DNA from: Ailanthus altissimus
Lineage: Eukaryota; Streptophyta; Magnoliopsida; Sapindales; Simaroubaceae
Length of the DNA: 64,000 nucleotides
Direction: 5' to 3'
NCBI GenBank assembly: GCA_946807835.1
Contig: OX327691.1
Coordinates: 1,872,188-1,936,187 of the forward strand
Part shown: piece after piece, positions 12,171 through 24,409 of the stretch
How the letters are laid out: each line of letters starts with the position of its first letter
Position numbering within the stretch: position 1 is the stretch's first letter
Made by a program: the position numbers and the translations under genes
The notes under the pieces: generated by a model
What the model saw: only the letters and a program-made list of their open reading frames with translations
What the model was told of the DNA's origin: nothing
The model's database searches: none

Positions 12171-12373
12171 TAAGAATTTTTAATTGATGCTAATATTATG
12201 GATATGCAACTTGATTTTAATTTAGGCATTTTATTTTTATTTGTTCTTTTTGAGTTGTGGTTTTGTTTTGGTTATATGAGAAGAGCTTATAGCTTGGAGC
12301 TTTTTCCCTTTGATCTAGAAGTTGAGCGCAAATTTTAGAGGCTTAGGAAAGAAAGAAGAGATCAAGCTCTAGT

Positions 12374-12790
12374 ATGGCCAATAAAGTCAACAACAACCAA
12401 CAACCACGGGCATTGAGGGACTATTTTAGGCCATGGTTAATGAGAACTATTCGGGGATTCGGCACTAAGTAGTTCAACCCAACAATTTTGAATTGAAGCT
12501 GGCCCTCATTAACATGGTTCAACAAAATCAATATGGGGGATTGCCAAGTGAAGACCCGAATGTTCAATTTACAATGTTCTTAGAGGTGTGTGATACTATC
12601 AAGTTAAATAGAGTTATAGAGGACGTTATTCATCTATGCTTGTTTGCATTCTCTCTTAGGGACAAGAGAAGGGGATGACTTCAATTATTGCAATTGGAAA
12701 GTATCACAACATGGGAAGAGCTTGCTCAACTGTTCCTTACCAAGTTCTTTCCATCATCTAAGACTTCACAACTTCGTAGGGAGATAGTAC
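12374..12790 (+). pseudogene. Athila-like gag fragment
   Basis: An ATG at 12374 opens a short Asn/Gln-rich start typical of these gag proteins. After one frameshift, the frame from about 12481 reads N-N-F-E-L-K, then residues of the Athila gag core: an M-V-Q-Q-N-Q stretch, G-G-L-P-S-E-D-P-N, a C-D-T-I-K segment and F-S-L-R-D-K. A stop at 12676-12678 interrupts it. The next frame carries S-I-T-T-W-E-E-L-A-Q and K-F-F-P-S-S-K-T, the conserved retrotransposon gag motif. Gag would form the virus-like particle. The fragment ends where a copia LTR (TGTTGGG) begins at 12791. Family assignment rests on motif memory and order after the primer site. Confidence 0.75.
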
Positions 12791-14016
12791 TGTTGGGATT
12801 TATACTTACGTGTCATCCCTTTATGTATCAATATTTGTTTAATATTTATACTAGTATTATCATTTCATTAAATCGCTAATTATATTTTATATATGGTAAG
12901 ATGCTTAAAATATTTTAGACATTATATGATCTGAAAGAGTTCAGATCTGGTCTAAATGAGTTTAGATCAGTGCTAAGAATTAGCAACACTGAGAGTTATA
13001 AATACTAAGAGTTGGCACTGATAAGAGTTATTAGGTTGTAAAAGTCATCGATATCTAAAAAGTTAGAGCCTTGTCTGAAATGGGACAAAGACTTGAGAAT
13101 ATATTAGTAAGGATGTAGTTGCAAAGAGTTACAAATAGAGATAGAAAATGTCATTATGCAAATGTGTTCTCAAATATTATGTTCCTGATCTATCTTCACT
13201 GATGCTAGTCTATCAGTGAGTACCTTAATAAATATATAGATCAATGTATGTCTATATCAGGATAGTTCAGATGGTTAGTCTTAGTAGACCATGAGTTTAA
13301 TGAAAGCTCGTATAGATATACAGGTATTCAGTGAGGACTGAATACTGAACAGACTCACAAAGACCTCCAATAGACATCCTATAAAGCCTTCAATGGAGGG
13401 TCTTTCGAGTTGAGTAGTATTCGTGGTCCTTTGACCTGAGTACCACGATAGGCTTGTGAGTGATCCACTATACTTTGGTTTCATACATGTTAGAAATCTT
13501 TCATAATCTGACCGCTGGGTGTCGTTGGGTATGGTCCGATGCTCATAGAGTTCGATGTGCATAGATGTGAGATCCATAAGCTCATTTGGGTGAGTAATAT
13601 ATCCTAATGCTCTAAGATTGCATTTCAGAAAGCCTTATGGCCATAAGCAGTAATTCCCGAGAAAAGAGTTTAACCCTAGGGATAAATAATATCACAAATG
13701 TGTTTGGAAATATTATTTATTGAAATACAATTTTAGAGATAAGCTTTCATTCGGGCATATGGAGATTTGACGGTGTTGATTTATATCTCTGTTCTACCCG
13801 GATATAAATGATGGAAGGATTATACGAATATGTTATAATCTCAACTTGTATGGTCTAACGCGCTACTTTGTAATATCTGTAACGTGTGTGTTAGACATCA
13901 TTCACGGATGTATGGAAGAGTTCTATATGACAATTCGAGCATTAACCTAGAGAGTCTCACAATATAAAGTGTACTTATTGTGCATTGGGGCAGCATTATA
14001 GATTGAACAGTTCCAT
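12791..14016 (+). mobile_element. Copia-type LTR, partial (copy 3)
   Basis: It begins TGTTGGGATT directly after the Athila gag and is homologous, in the opposite orientation, to the first half of copia LTR copies 1 and 2, including the twin hairpins and the CACGATAGGCTTGTGAGTGATCCAC region. Homology fades at about 14016, so the second half of the LTR is missing or replaced. The base 5-mer AGTAC on the left has no partner after the copia LTR at 45915. It may be the 5' LTR of the copia element whose pol begins at 15209, but the two edges do not prove one insertion. Confidence 0.65.
12928..12968 (+). other. Twin hairpins in copia LTR (copy 3)
   Basis: GATCTGAA-AGAG-TTCAGATC at 12928-12947 is a perfect 8-bp stem. 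GGTCTAAA-TGAG-TTTAGATC at 12949-12968 is an 8-bp stem with one G-T pair. The arrangement matches copy 1. Confidence 0.6.
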
Positions 14017-14030
14017 CCTAGAAATTCCAG

Positions 14031-15200
14031 TGTTTACATTCAAAATGTAATGCAGCTATCGTAATATAGATTGAGGTGTCGATCCCACGAGGAAGCTTTT
14101 GGCAAAATTGGTTGGTGAAGTAAATATATTAAAGCAGTAGTAAGGAGAAAATTAACTAATTAGTTTAAGTGGATGAGATAGAATTGTCTATGAATTAAGG
14201 AGAAATCTTATGATGATTTTAGCAAGGCTTTGAGGATCACAATTATGTTTTATAAATCTACTCTACACTTTGATTCAATGTTTATAACTCAATTGAAAGT
14301 TTCACATCCTAAACAATTAATCGGAAGTTATGTAAAATATAACACATTTGATAACACATGTATTTGATATGACTAAACTCTTTACAAATATTAACACAAA
14401 CCATGTTTATTTATACAAGTTATCTAAGATCGGCAATATATCATTTTGACAATATTGCAATAAAAGATTAACTTGCATATCAAACAATTATTGTCTTTAC
14501 ATGTTATCTAAGATCGACAATACATCGATTGACAATATTGCAGTAAAAAATTAACATGTAAAACAATGTAACCAATAACAATTATAATTCAATAAGAATT
14601 ACATAAAAAAACCATGACTGAAAATATATGAAATATGAGAATTATAACCTCTAGATTATAGAAAAATGCTAGATAAGAGTTTAGGCACAAATAAATTTAC
14701 AAATATTTATAGCTCTTGACAAAGAATCAAAGTATAGACGTAAATTTATTACACATAAAAGTTCATCTCTTAGCCTTGCCAAGAACTCTAGCCTAGCTTA
14801 CAATGCATGTTAATGAGAAGAAATAAGAGAGAATTTTCTAGTGTTGAAAACGTCCTAAGAGTGTCCTTATATAGGCAATGAATGGAAATGTGTTTAGTGT
14901 GACTTCAATCTTCAATAATTTAGGCCAACAACACGTTTACCTAATTGTAGCACCTTTTTTATAATGAAAATGATTGATGGAGCCTTTTTGGTAGACATGA
15001 AAGTTATAGTATTTTGTCTCTTCTTTCCATAGCCACCAAGTTCATGTAATTTGAGTGAGTATCCAATGAGATATGGGCAAAATGCCAAAGATATGTCAGA
15101 TTTTGGCCAACAACCTTTTTACCCATTTGTAACACAATTTGGTCCATGATAATGGCTGATTTGAACTTTACCATCAATATAAGAGTTGTTGATAATTGAG
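14031..15200 (-). mobile_element. Probable LTR remnant, family C-like, minus strand
   Basis: Read on the minus strand, the left end (14031-14100) carries a CTCGTGGGATCGACACCTC segment followed by TTACGATAG, the same arrangement as the 3' ends of the family C LTRs at 4950 and 26487. Between 14419 and 14560 a segment is repeated with an 84-bp offset and includes GCAATAT/ATATTGC as a hairpin. Two similar stretches around a GGCCAACAAC word lie at about 14920 and 15105. No target duplication was found and both edges are approximate. It separates the copia LTR from the copia integrase. Confidence 0.35.
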
Positions 15201-15208
15201 TCAATATT

Positions 15209-16216
15209 TCACAGCTTACTCTAAAATCTGATGCTCACTTGTTGAACAAAGTTCTATTAAAGGTCATTCCTACTACTCTGTATGAGATATGGACTAGGAG
15301 GAAATTGAGTCTTAAGTATCTTAATATTTGGAATTTCTTTGCTTATGTAAATGCTGCACAACATGTTAAACTTGCACCTAAGAGGTACAAGTATTAATTT
15401 ATTGGATATCCCAAACATTTTATGGGATATCAGTTTTATAATCCAATTGAGCGAAATGTGCTCGTTGCTCATAATGCCACTTTTCTAAAAAGAATAGTTT
15501 CTCATGAATTGTGAGGATTGTAGAAAGATTGAACTTGATGAAGTCAATCTAGAAGTTTATGAACCGATGATGGAACCTCAGGCTTAGTCTAGTGAGAAAC
15601 CTTTAACACACCCTTCCTATATTGTAAAAAGGATCTAAAGGTCGCTCATTAGGTATAATATGATATCTAAAGACGCCTTTGAGGTTTTTTTAGTTGAAGA
15701 AAATGATCATTTGACTTATAGAGAGGTGATGTTGGACGTCAATTCGAGAAAATAGCAAAAAACCATGAAATTCAAGGTTGACTCTATGCATGACAATCAA
15801 GTCTGGGACTTGGTTAATCTTTTCAACAAAATTGTTCCTATTGGTTGTAAATAGATTTATAGGGAGAAGCGTGGGCCCAATAGGAAGGTAGAGACCTTCA
15901 AACCTCAACTAGTGGCAAAAGTTCTACTTAGCGATCTGGGATTGATTATAAAGAAACCTGTTCACCATTAGCCATGCTAAAGTCGATTCGAATTTTATTG
16001 GTTATTACAGCATATGATGTTTTTGAAATCTGGTAAATGGATGTAAAGATGGCTTTCTAATGGATATCTTGAAAAAAATATATTCATGGAGTAGTCTGAA
16101 GGTTTTACATCAAGCCTAACTTCTAATCTAGTGTGCAGACTGAAAAAGTCTATTTATGGACTTAAGTAGGCTTTTTAAAGCTGAAATCTTTATTTTGATG
16201 AAGTAATCAGAGGGTC

Positions 16217-16252
<36 letters not shown>

Positions 16253-16675
16253 AGGAAGCGTATTGTACAAAAAGGTCAGTTGGAGCATAATTGTCTTTCC
16301 TATTCTTTACGTGGATGACATACTCATTATCAGAAATGATATTAGTATGTTATAGTCAATTAACAGTTATCTGAGTAAGAACTTTTCCATGAAGAATTTG
16401 GGAGAGACTTCCTATATACTGGGTGTAAAGCTTTATAAAAATATAGCTATGAGGCTAATAGGTCTTTCGATCCTTGTACATATAAAGTGTTCTTAAAAGG
16501 TATAACTTCAGTAACTAAATAACATTTAATGCACACTTCAAATATAGCATTCATGTTTCTGGAAGATAGGTCCTCAAAAAGAAGATGAAATGGTAAGAAT
16601 TTCTAATATACCATATGTATCAGCTATAGGTAGCTTGATGAACGCTATGCTATGTATGATACATAATATTGGTAT
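15209..16675 (+). pseudogene. Ty1/copia pol remnant: integrase end and reverse transcriptase
   Basis: Translated plus-strand pieces match the order of copia pol. The end of integrase comes first (a Y-E-I-W-T-R-R-K motif near 15280, then F-I-G-Y-P and G-Y-x-F-Y-N-P near 15400). A connecting region follows, then reverse transcriptase with M-K-x-x-x-D-S-M, W-D-L-V, F-K-P-Q-L-V-A-K, Y-G-L-K and the catalytic Y-V-D-D motif at 16308-16319. More than ten stops and several frameshifts make it non-functional. Gag and the N-terminal half of integrase are absent. The frame is cut at 16675 by gypsy element B; RNase H resumes at 43410. Confidence 0.85.
16222..16249. repeat. (TA)n microsatellite in copia RT
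   Basis: About 14 uninterrupted TA units replace part of the copia reverse transcriptase just before the YVDD region. This is a slippage expansion in dead sequence. Confidence 0.9.
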
Positions 16676-17139
16676 TGTAATATCCGATCCCTATTAGTAG
16701 TATAGGTGCCTAGATTTTGGTATAAAGCGATAAAGAAACCATATGGTTACTTGATTCCAACCTTATTAGAAATATTGTTTTCATGGTGCTCATGAGAAGT
16801 ATTAGACCTAAATTAGTAATTTCACACTTGGTTGGAGTGTTAAACGGTCATGGAATATTTTTGAAATTTTTTATTGGCTTGGAAAAGGAAATTTTAATTT
16901 AATACATGAATTTTCATATAAGTGTTATCCATGGAACAAGCCTTTGTTAAGAAACACAATTCATGTAATAGAAAATGGACCAATTAGAGATAAGGCAACG
17001 GATTGCCAAGTTAAAAGTCTAGTTAGGTCATTTGACTATTCTAACTAAATAGTTAGAAAGGAACCAATTAAATGCTTCATTTTTTTTACCAATTTAGAAA
17101 TTTATGGTTAGTTAAGGGGTAAATTGGACTTTTAGAAGA

Positions 17140-17151
17140 GCACTATATAAG
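17140..17151 (+). promoter_or_regulatory. TATA box of B LTR
   Basis: GCACTATATAAG, a good plant TATA consensus, lies about 465 bp into the LTR. The same sequence is at about 41054-41064 in the 3' LTR. Confidence 0.7.
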
Positions 17152-17953
17152 GATGAAATGTGTAAAAATTTGGCTAAGTAAAAGCAAAACATATTAGAGC
17201 AAAAGATGAGAGAATTCGGCCAATGTGAGAAGGTGCTACTACAGTAAAACCTAAGGTTTTTTCATGATATTTCATGTATGATCAACTTAAAATAAAGCCA
17301 AATACAAGTTCTTAAGATCAATTGAAGCTTCCATTTGTGAAAATTCAAGGAACAGTGGAAAGAAAAACATTATTTGGTAATGGTGATGTGTGAATTTTTC
17401 AAGATTACTCAATTAATGTTTTTGTGTGAATTATTGATTTAGATTGAGTTGAATTCAAGTGTAGAGCTTAAAGACTCATTAAAGTAAAGGAATTAGTAAG
17501 GTAAGAATTAGGGTTTGGTGTGATTTTATTGTAGAAACTTCAATTAGATGTTAGTAGGGCATTAGAATTAAATTGGCTTGATTTGGATGTCATTGGAACA
17601 AGAAATTGAGAAAAGAAATGTGTTGGGTGGAGAATAGTACATTCAGCTACTTAGGGAATTTTAGGGTTTGAGTTGTGCTTTGATTAAATTATTGTGTATA
17701 AATGATTCCTTGTATCAATTGGATGTATATGGTTGATGGAAAATCAAAAATGAAGAAAATGGGACATAATTGTCCATTTTGGTAAGGTGAAGGACAATAA
17801 TGTCCAACCAAAATTTAAAAGGTGTTAAGCAATTTTTATTGTTTCAGATGGTAAGTTAAACAAGATTAAATAAGATTGAATAACGTTGCAAATGAAAAAT
17901 GGAAAGTGGAGTCCATCCGGGCTTTGTAAGCCAATTAGGGCGTTTACTAGATT

Positions 17954-18251
17954 AAGTGTAATTTTAGCATTGGTAAAGGTTATAAATGTTATTTGTGGCA
18001 TGTAGGTAAAGAAAATTGAGAACGGTGAAACGACGAAAAATTGTCGGAGAAAAATTGAACTTGAAGTGTTCGATGAGTGAAAATCTGCATTGTGTATCTT
18101 TTAAGTGTAATTTTAGCATTGGTAAAGGTTATAAATACCATTTGTGGCATGTAGGTAAAGAAAACCGAGAGTGGTAAAAAGAAGGAAACTTTTCGGAGAA
18201 AAATTGAACCTGAAGCGTTTGGTGAGTGAAAATTTGCATTGTGTATCTTTT
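17954..18251 (+). repeat. 149-bp tandem duplication in B 5' LTR
   Basis: Units are 17954-18102 and 18103-18251, both beginning AAGTGTAATTTTAGCATTGG and ending in GTGTATCTTTT. Each includes the end of the second leader intron (GTAG) and the following exon. The 3' LTR has one copy, so the duplication arose after insertion. The units have since diverged by several substitutions. Confidence 0.85.
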
Positions 18252-19642
18252 GTTTAATATAATTTAGTGTATTTGAATTTTATGCTTTATATGATCCAAA
18301 ATGCTTAAATATAATTTAAAGTCTTTATAATACAATTATAATTATAAAATTTTATGTTTAGTTGAAAAATAGATTTTAAAAAATATTAAATTAGTTTTCA
18401 AAGGCCATTGGTACCCTCAGATTTTTAGTGTGGTGATAGTTTAAGACCCGGCCGGTATATCCCGTACGTATGGGCAAGTATTGGGGGGCTTGTCACTAAC
18501 TCCGGGAAGTCAGGTTGTTGAGTCATGTGAGTCACTTTATATGTATGAGGTATTGTGTCGCTATATGTAGGCGATGTAGGATTTCGCTGCATAGCCAGTG
18601 AGATGCCTTTAGATTGTCATAGTGGGTGTTGCTAGTTTAGACGCCCTGTGACCTACTCATGTGTGTGGTGGTAGTTTAGTTGCTGCGTGAGTATAGAACT
18701 TTAGGGTTACCATTTGGTGCAATTTAAAAGAAAATGGTTGAGGGAGAGTTTTAGCAGTTTTTGTGTTACCGAGCGCATATCGTTGTTTTATATATATATT
18801 TATATATATGCATGTTAGTATGTTTTACAAATTCTGGCAATTGTTTATAGAAATTATTAATAAAAAAAACCTTTTTGCAAGATTTTATCAGCATAATATA
18901 TTTAGAAATGTCTTTATAGTTTTATAATAGCTTGAGAAGCATGTTTTAGGCAGTTTTTCAGTATTTAATATTTATACAGAATCTTATTTTTTACTGAAAA
19001 TTTTAAATGCACTCGCTGAGCTCCTTTAGCTCACCCATTTTGTGTTTTATATTTTCTAAAATCCTTTCCAAATGCAGGCCTCCGTACGTAGGTTGTTAGT
19101 TCTCCTACGACTGATTAATGGGCCAAGTTAAAAGATCATTTTGTAAATGTAAATGTACTGAGTAGCACCCTTTGGATTTTTCTGCATAATAGATATAAAA
19201 ATTTGGTGCATATTGTAAATATATTTTGAACAACAAGAAATGGTTTTGGTATTATGGTAATAGTTTACATTTTTCATTAGTATGTAAAAGTTTGCAATTG
19301 GAATGAAACTATTTAGGTTGAGATTGGATTTGATTTTGGAAGGACTGGAGGTCCTATTTAGAAGTTGAGAAAACTATTTGAATAGAAGTGTGATTTTTAT
19401 TGTAGGTTTTGGTTTTTGGATTTTTAAAAAATGAGGAAACTCTGTCTGTTTTTTTTTTTAAATTTGGTAAATTATCTTCACAAATATTTCAGGATTTGGT
19501 TAATAATAGCAATAATTAAAAAGGGTTTGCCTTACGAAATTTCTTAGCTTTGATAGTTAGATTCTGAGAAACTTTTGTTAGGGTACCCGATGGGGCCTAC
19601 CAGGATCTACAGTATAGGGTTTCAAGGCAGGTCTTGTCAGAG

Positions 19643-19654
19643 TGGTATCAGAGC
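19643..19654 (+). promoter_or_regulatory. tRNA-iMet primer binding site of element B
   Basis: TGGTATCAGAGC, the standard plant initiator-methionine site, lies three bases after the LTR end. Confidence 0.9.
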
Positions 19655-19788
19655 CCAGTTGTTTTTTAGTTTTCAATTAAAAATTTTATTTTCATAATGA
19701 GATTCTCAAAATTGCATGCATTTTCTAAGTTTATTAAATTGAATTTCATGCATTTGATCATCATTTTCATTATTAAATTCACAAAAAA

Positions 19789-20995
19789 TATGCGAAGGCT
19801 CTTGCGTCTGATAAGGAACATGTGAATGAGTCGGTAAATGTTCCTACGCCTCAGACCCCTCCTGAGTTATGTCAGCCTGCCAAGCCAGATAGTGGAAACA
19901 TAAATGTAGCTCAGATGGCCCAGATACTAGCGGCAGCAATTCAGCAGTCGAAGAAGGTAAGAGTGTCTATTGAGCGCACCAAAAAATTGGGTGCTAAGCC
20001 ATATGATGGTATAAGAGACCCTAAGAGAGCCCTATCCTGGTTAGAAAACAATGAAGAAATTTTCTAGGTTATGGGTGCTCAGAAGAACATATGGTTTCAT
20101 ACTTAGCATTTTTATTAAAGGAAAGGGCAAAAGATTGGTGGAAGGCCTTGTAAATGAGGAATCTTGAAGGGGTGATGTTGGCGTATTTCAGAAGAGAATT
20201 TCTAGATAAGTTCTACCCCAAAAGTTATAAAGATGCAAAGATAGAATATTTTTTCAAGCTAGAACAAGGTTCCCTCTCTGTGGCATAGTATGAGAAGAAG
20301 TTTTCAGAGCTTATTTGTGTCATTCCGTTCATAGCTAATAGTGAGGAGTAAAAGGCTAATCGGTTTGTAGTGGGCCTTAATCCTCGAATTAGGGCCTACG
20401 AAATGTCAGTAGCTTATACTCAGTATGGAGCATTGGCGGAAGTCGCAACTAGAGTTGAAAGAAGTATGGCAGATATTCCTAAACTAAAATAGCAGGGCCA
20501 GAAAAGGGGTAGGTCAGGTGGTTCTCGAGGAGGACCTAGTAAATCCGCAAGAACGGAGGAGAGATTTACTTGGTCCAGCAGTCAAAAACTAAGTTAAGGA
20601 GCTCAATCAAGTGAAACTTCTGTCAGACAACCATCAGTCAGATTCCGGAGTACTAAAAAGAGTTGGAAGGATTTCCAATGTGTAACAAATGTGGAAAGGC
20701 TCATCCGGGGGATTGTAGAAATGGAACTACAGGGTGTTATAAGTATGGTCAAGAGGGTTACTACATGAGAGATTGTCTAAATCTTGGAGCTAGTAGTAAA
20801 TCAAAAAATAGACCACCAATTTTGGGACAGACCAATGGTGGCTGAGGATAGAGTAGAAGTAGATCCTAATTTAGAGGGCCTAACAGTTCAGGCCAGTCTA
20901 GTAGGGGAGCCAATCAAGGTGGATCATCTGGAGGATAGCAAGGCAGACCTTGTACCTAAGCTAAGGTATTTACAATAACCTAGCAGGAAGCAGAT
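19789..20995 (+). pseudogene. Element B gag
   Basis: This is the capsid protein of a gypsy chromovirus. The start is damaged: the usual opening M-H-R-R-G-G has been deleted between 19791 and 19793. Open pieces include 19822-20067 (with the N-V-A-Q-M-A-Q-I-L-A-A-A-I helix and Y-D-G then A-L-S-W-L-E) and several short pieces with W-W-K-A and E-Q-G-S-L-S-V-A. The nucleocapsid part (20663-20845) has a first knuckle C-N-K-C-G-K-A-H-P-G-D-C, while the second has lost a cysteine (C-Y-K-Y instead of C-Y-K-C). Many stops are present. Confidence 0.85.
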
Positions 20996-21182
20996 GCGGC
21001 TCCAGAAGTTGTGACAGGTACGATGTCAGTTTTTAATCAAGATGCTTATGCATTGATGATCCTGGAACGACCCATTCTTTTATTTCTATGGAGTTTACTA
21101 CAAATGCTAGCATAGTACCTCAGTTATTAGATTGTACCATGGTAGTGTCTCTTCCTACAGGAGATTTTGTTGTAAGAGAAAA
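20996..21182 (+). pseudogene. Element B protease, N-terminal piece
   Basis: It contains the remains of the aspartic protease start. The frame reads D-P-G-T-T-H-S-F-I-S-M-E-F, where the family has D-P-G-A-T-H-S-F, so the alanine next to the active-site loop is changed to threonine. It is cut at 21182 by element A2 and resumes after 34595. Confidence 0.75.
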
Positions 21183-23034
21183 TATAATATCCAATCCTTA
21201 TTAGTAGTATCAGCACCTAGATTTTGATATAGAGCAATAAAGACACCGTAAGGTCACTCGATTTTAACCTTATTAGAAATAACTTTTTTATGGTGTGCGT
21301 GTGAGATATTAGACATAATTTAGTAATTTACACTCGGTCGGAGCGTCAAAAAACCCTAGAATATTTTTGAAATTTTTTTCTATTGGTTTGATTTTGATGC
21401 TATTAGAAAAGGAAATTGAGAAAAGAAATTTATTGGGTGGCGGATGTAAATTCTACGAATTTAGGGAAGCTAGGGTTGAGTTGTGTTTTGGTTGAATTGT
21501 TGTGTATAAATAGTGTCTTATGTAAATTGAATGTATATAAATGATGGAAAATCAAAAATGAAGAAAAAGGGACATAATTGTTCATTTTAGAAAAGTGAAG
21601 GCCAATTATGTCCAACTAAAGTTATAGGGTGTTAAGAAATTTTTAGGGCGTCGGAAGGTAAATAGATAAGATTGAATTACTTTGTAAATGAAAATCGAAA
21701 AGTGGTATCCATCCGAGCTTTGTATGCAAATTAGGGCATTTAGTAGTTAAATGAGATTCTAGCGTTTGAATTAGTTCTAAATGTCATTTATAGTGTGTAG
21801 GTGTAGAAAATTGAGACCGGTAACGGGAGCAAAAATTCGGAGCGAAATTGAGCTTGGAACGATTGTGAGTAAAAATCTGTCATTTTGTTTATCTTTTGTT
21901 TATTAGTTTCAAAGGCCATTGGTACCCTCAGATTATTGTGGTGGTGATGGTTTAAGACCCGGTCGGTATATCCCGTGCATATGGGCATGTGAGTCGCTCT
22001 ATGTGTATGGGGTACTGTCTCGCTATATGTAAGCGATGTAGGATTCCGTTGCATAGCCAGTGAGATGTCTTGAGATGTCATAGTAGGTGTTGCTAGTTGA
22101 GACACCCTGTGACTTACTCACGTGTGCGGTGTTAGTTGAGTCGCTGCGTGAGTATAGAGTTTTAGGGTTACCATTGGTACAGTTTAGAAAGAAAATGGCC
22201 AAGCGAGGGCTTTAATAGTTTTCAATCTATTGATCATATATTATGCATTTATATGTACATGCTAGTTATTATGTCTTACAGATTTTGGATATTATTTTTC
22301 GAAGATGTAAATAAAACCCGCTCGGGAAGATTTCATCGGCATATGATGTTAGAAACCATTTTAACGCTTTATACAAGTTTTAGAAGCATGATTTATACAT
22401 GTCTCTTAGAATTTAATATTTATGCAAAATTTTATTTTATTTGATATCTTAAATGCACTCACTAAGCTTCAGGTACAGGTCTCGGTACGCAAGCTACTGA
22501 TTCTTTTACCGCTGATTAGTGGGCTAAATCTTAAGATCATTTTGTAAATGTAAATGTGCTAAATAGCACTCTATTTGCTTTCTGTATAGTAATTATCAGC
22601 TTGTGTATTTGTACATATGTTTTGACAAACAAGAAGAGATTTTGATATTATGATGATCGTTTTATTTTTTTTTATAATATGCCAGTTTTGTGATCAAAAT
22701 GAAGTTATTGAGTTGTGTTGGAATTAGTTTTGAAAAGGATCGGAGGTCCTATTTGGTAGTATTGAAAAGTAGCTTGAAATATAAGTGCAATTTCTTTGCA
22801 GGTTTTATATTGGATTTTCAAAAAAAACAGGGAAAACTTTGCTCCTTTTTTTTTTAATTTAAGAAGTCAATTTCACATTTATTCCAAGATTTTCTCAGTA
22901 ATATCAAGAACTAAAAAGGGGTTCGCCTCGCGGAATTTCTCAACTTACACAGTTAAATTATGAGAAACTTTTGTCGGGGGTGTTTGGTAGGGCCGCTGGG
23001 ATCTACAGTAGAGGGTCTCGGGCGGGTCCTGATA
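21183..23034 (+). mobile_element. 5' LTR of A2, promoter-deleted form
   Basis: It begins TATAATATCC and ends TCCTGATA, where the family has TCCTGTCA. At about 21381-21390 the sequence jumps from the U3 CTATTGG region straight to the middle of the second intron (TTTGATTTTGATG). About 0.7-0.8 kb is therefore missing compared with 28414-31197, including TATA box, first intron and the 59-nt exon. The same junction occurs in the 3' LTR. Confidence 0.85.
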
Positions 23035-23037
23035 GAG

Positions 23038-23049
23038 TGGTATCAGAGC
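23038..23049 (+). promoter_or_regulatory. tRNA-iMet primer binding site of A2
   Basis: TGGTATCAGAGC, intact, three bases after the LTR end. Confidence 0.9.
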
Positions 23050-23185
23050 CCGATTTTTGAAGTTTTTAGTTAAAAAGTTTATTTTTAGAATGAGATTCTT
23101 GAAACTGCATGCATGTTTTTCTAAGTTTATTAAATTGAATTCTATCCATTTGATAATCATTTGCATCACCAAATTCATAAAAAAT

Positions 23186-24409
23186 ATGCATTGTCGTGGG
23201 GGCTCACGTACTAGGAGAGCAGTTGCGAAGGCTCATACATCTGAAGAGGAGCAGGGGAATGAGTCACTAAATGTTTCTACGCCTCAGACCCCTCCTGAGT
23301 CATCTCATCCTGCCGAGCCAGAGGGTGGAAACATAAATGTAGCTCAGATGGCCCATATGCTAGCTGCAGCGATCTAGCAACAGAGAGAGATAAGAGTGTC
23401 CATTGAGTACGCCAAGAATTAGGCACTAAGCCGTATGACGGTACTGGAGACCCTAAGAGAGCTCTATCCTGGTTAGAGAATATTGAAGAAATTTTCCAGG
23501 TTATGGGATTTACTGAATAACAGATGGTGGTATACTCCGCATTTCTGTTGAAGGAATGAGCGAAAGACTGGTGGAAGGCCTGGCAAATGAGGAATACCGA
23601 TAGGGTGTCTTGGGCGCTTTTCAAAGAAGAATTTCTGAATAAGTTCTACCCCAAAAGTTATAAAGATGCAAAGAAAGAAGAGTTTTTTAAGCTGGAACAA
23701 GGTTCTCTCTCGGTGGCAGAGTATGAGAAAACATTTTTAGAGCTCCTCTATTTTGTTCCCTTTATAACTGATAATGAAGAGCAGAAGGCTAATCGGTTTA
23801 CAGTGGGTCTCAATCCTCAGATCTGGGTGTACGTAGTATCGACAACCCATACTCAATATAGAGTATTGGTGGAAGCTACAACTCAAGTTGAAAGAAGCAT
23901 GGCGACCATTCCTAAACCGAAACAGCAGAGTCAGAAAAGAGGTTGGTCAGGTGGTTCTCGATGAGGACCTAGTAAATTCACATGAATAGAGTGAGAGATC
24001 TACATGGTCCAACAGTCAGAAACCAAGCCAAAGAGCTTAATCCAGTCAAGCTTTCATTTAGTAACCATCGGCCAGATCCTGAAGCACTAAAGAGAGTTGG
24101 AAGTATTTTCTAGTGTGTAATAAATGTGGCAAGGCCCATCCGGGGGATTGTAGGAAGGGGACTACCGGTTGTTATAAGTGTGGTCAAGAGGGCCACTATA
24201 TGAGGGATTGCCCGAATGAGGGAGCTAGTAGTAAGCCAGAAGATAAACCACTAGCCCCGGGACAAACTAGTGGTGGTCGAGGATAGATTCGAGATGGTTC
24301 CCAATTCAAAAGGCCGAGAGGCTCAGGTCAGCTTAATTGGGGAGCCGATCGAGGAGGATCATCTGGAGGGCCATAAGGCAGATCTTATACCCAGGCTAGG
24401 GTATTTTCC
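23186..24409 (+). pseudogene. A2 gag with zinc knuckles
   Basis: The start ATG at 23186 opens M-H-C-R-G-G, one change from the family's M-H-R-R-G-G. The capsid part is broken by stops near 23375 and 23518. A clean open piece at 23587-23964 covers the retrotransposon gag domain (W-A-L-F-K-E-E-F-L-N-K-F-Y-P, then E-Q-G-S-L-S-V-A-E-Y-E-K). The nucleocapsid has two intact knuckles: C-X2-C-X3-H-X3-C at 24116-24151 and C-X2-C-X4-H-X4-C at 24170-24211. This is the best-preserved gag in the window, but frameshifts prevent a full product. Confidence 0.88.

Larger units (their letters stand above)
16676..19639 (+). mobile_element. 5' LTR of element B
   Basis: It starts TGTAATATCC and ends GTCTTGTCA, followed by GAG and the primer site. 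Length is 2,964 bp against 2,825 bp for its 3' partner; most of the difference is a 149-bp tandem duplication. The donor of the first leader intron is mutated here (GAGGTAAG became AGTGGAAAG), whereas the 3' LTR keeps it. Confidence 0.88.

Noticed and set aside
21788..22105. 105-codon minus-strand ORF in A2 5' LTR
   Set aside because: It is antisense to the conserved leader block, not open in other copies, and has no start context or domain.
22253..22444. A short ORF recurs in the LTRs at 22253, 30385 and 33765
   Set aside because: It recurs because the LTRs are homologous. The copy at 10610 has an in-frame stop and substitutions show no obvious preference for silent sites, so there is no evidence for a protein.
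23277..23624. 115-codon minus-strand ORF
   Set aside because: It is the antisense shadow of A2 gag.
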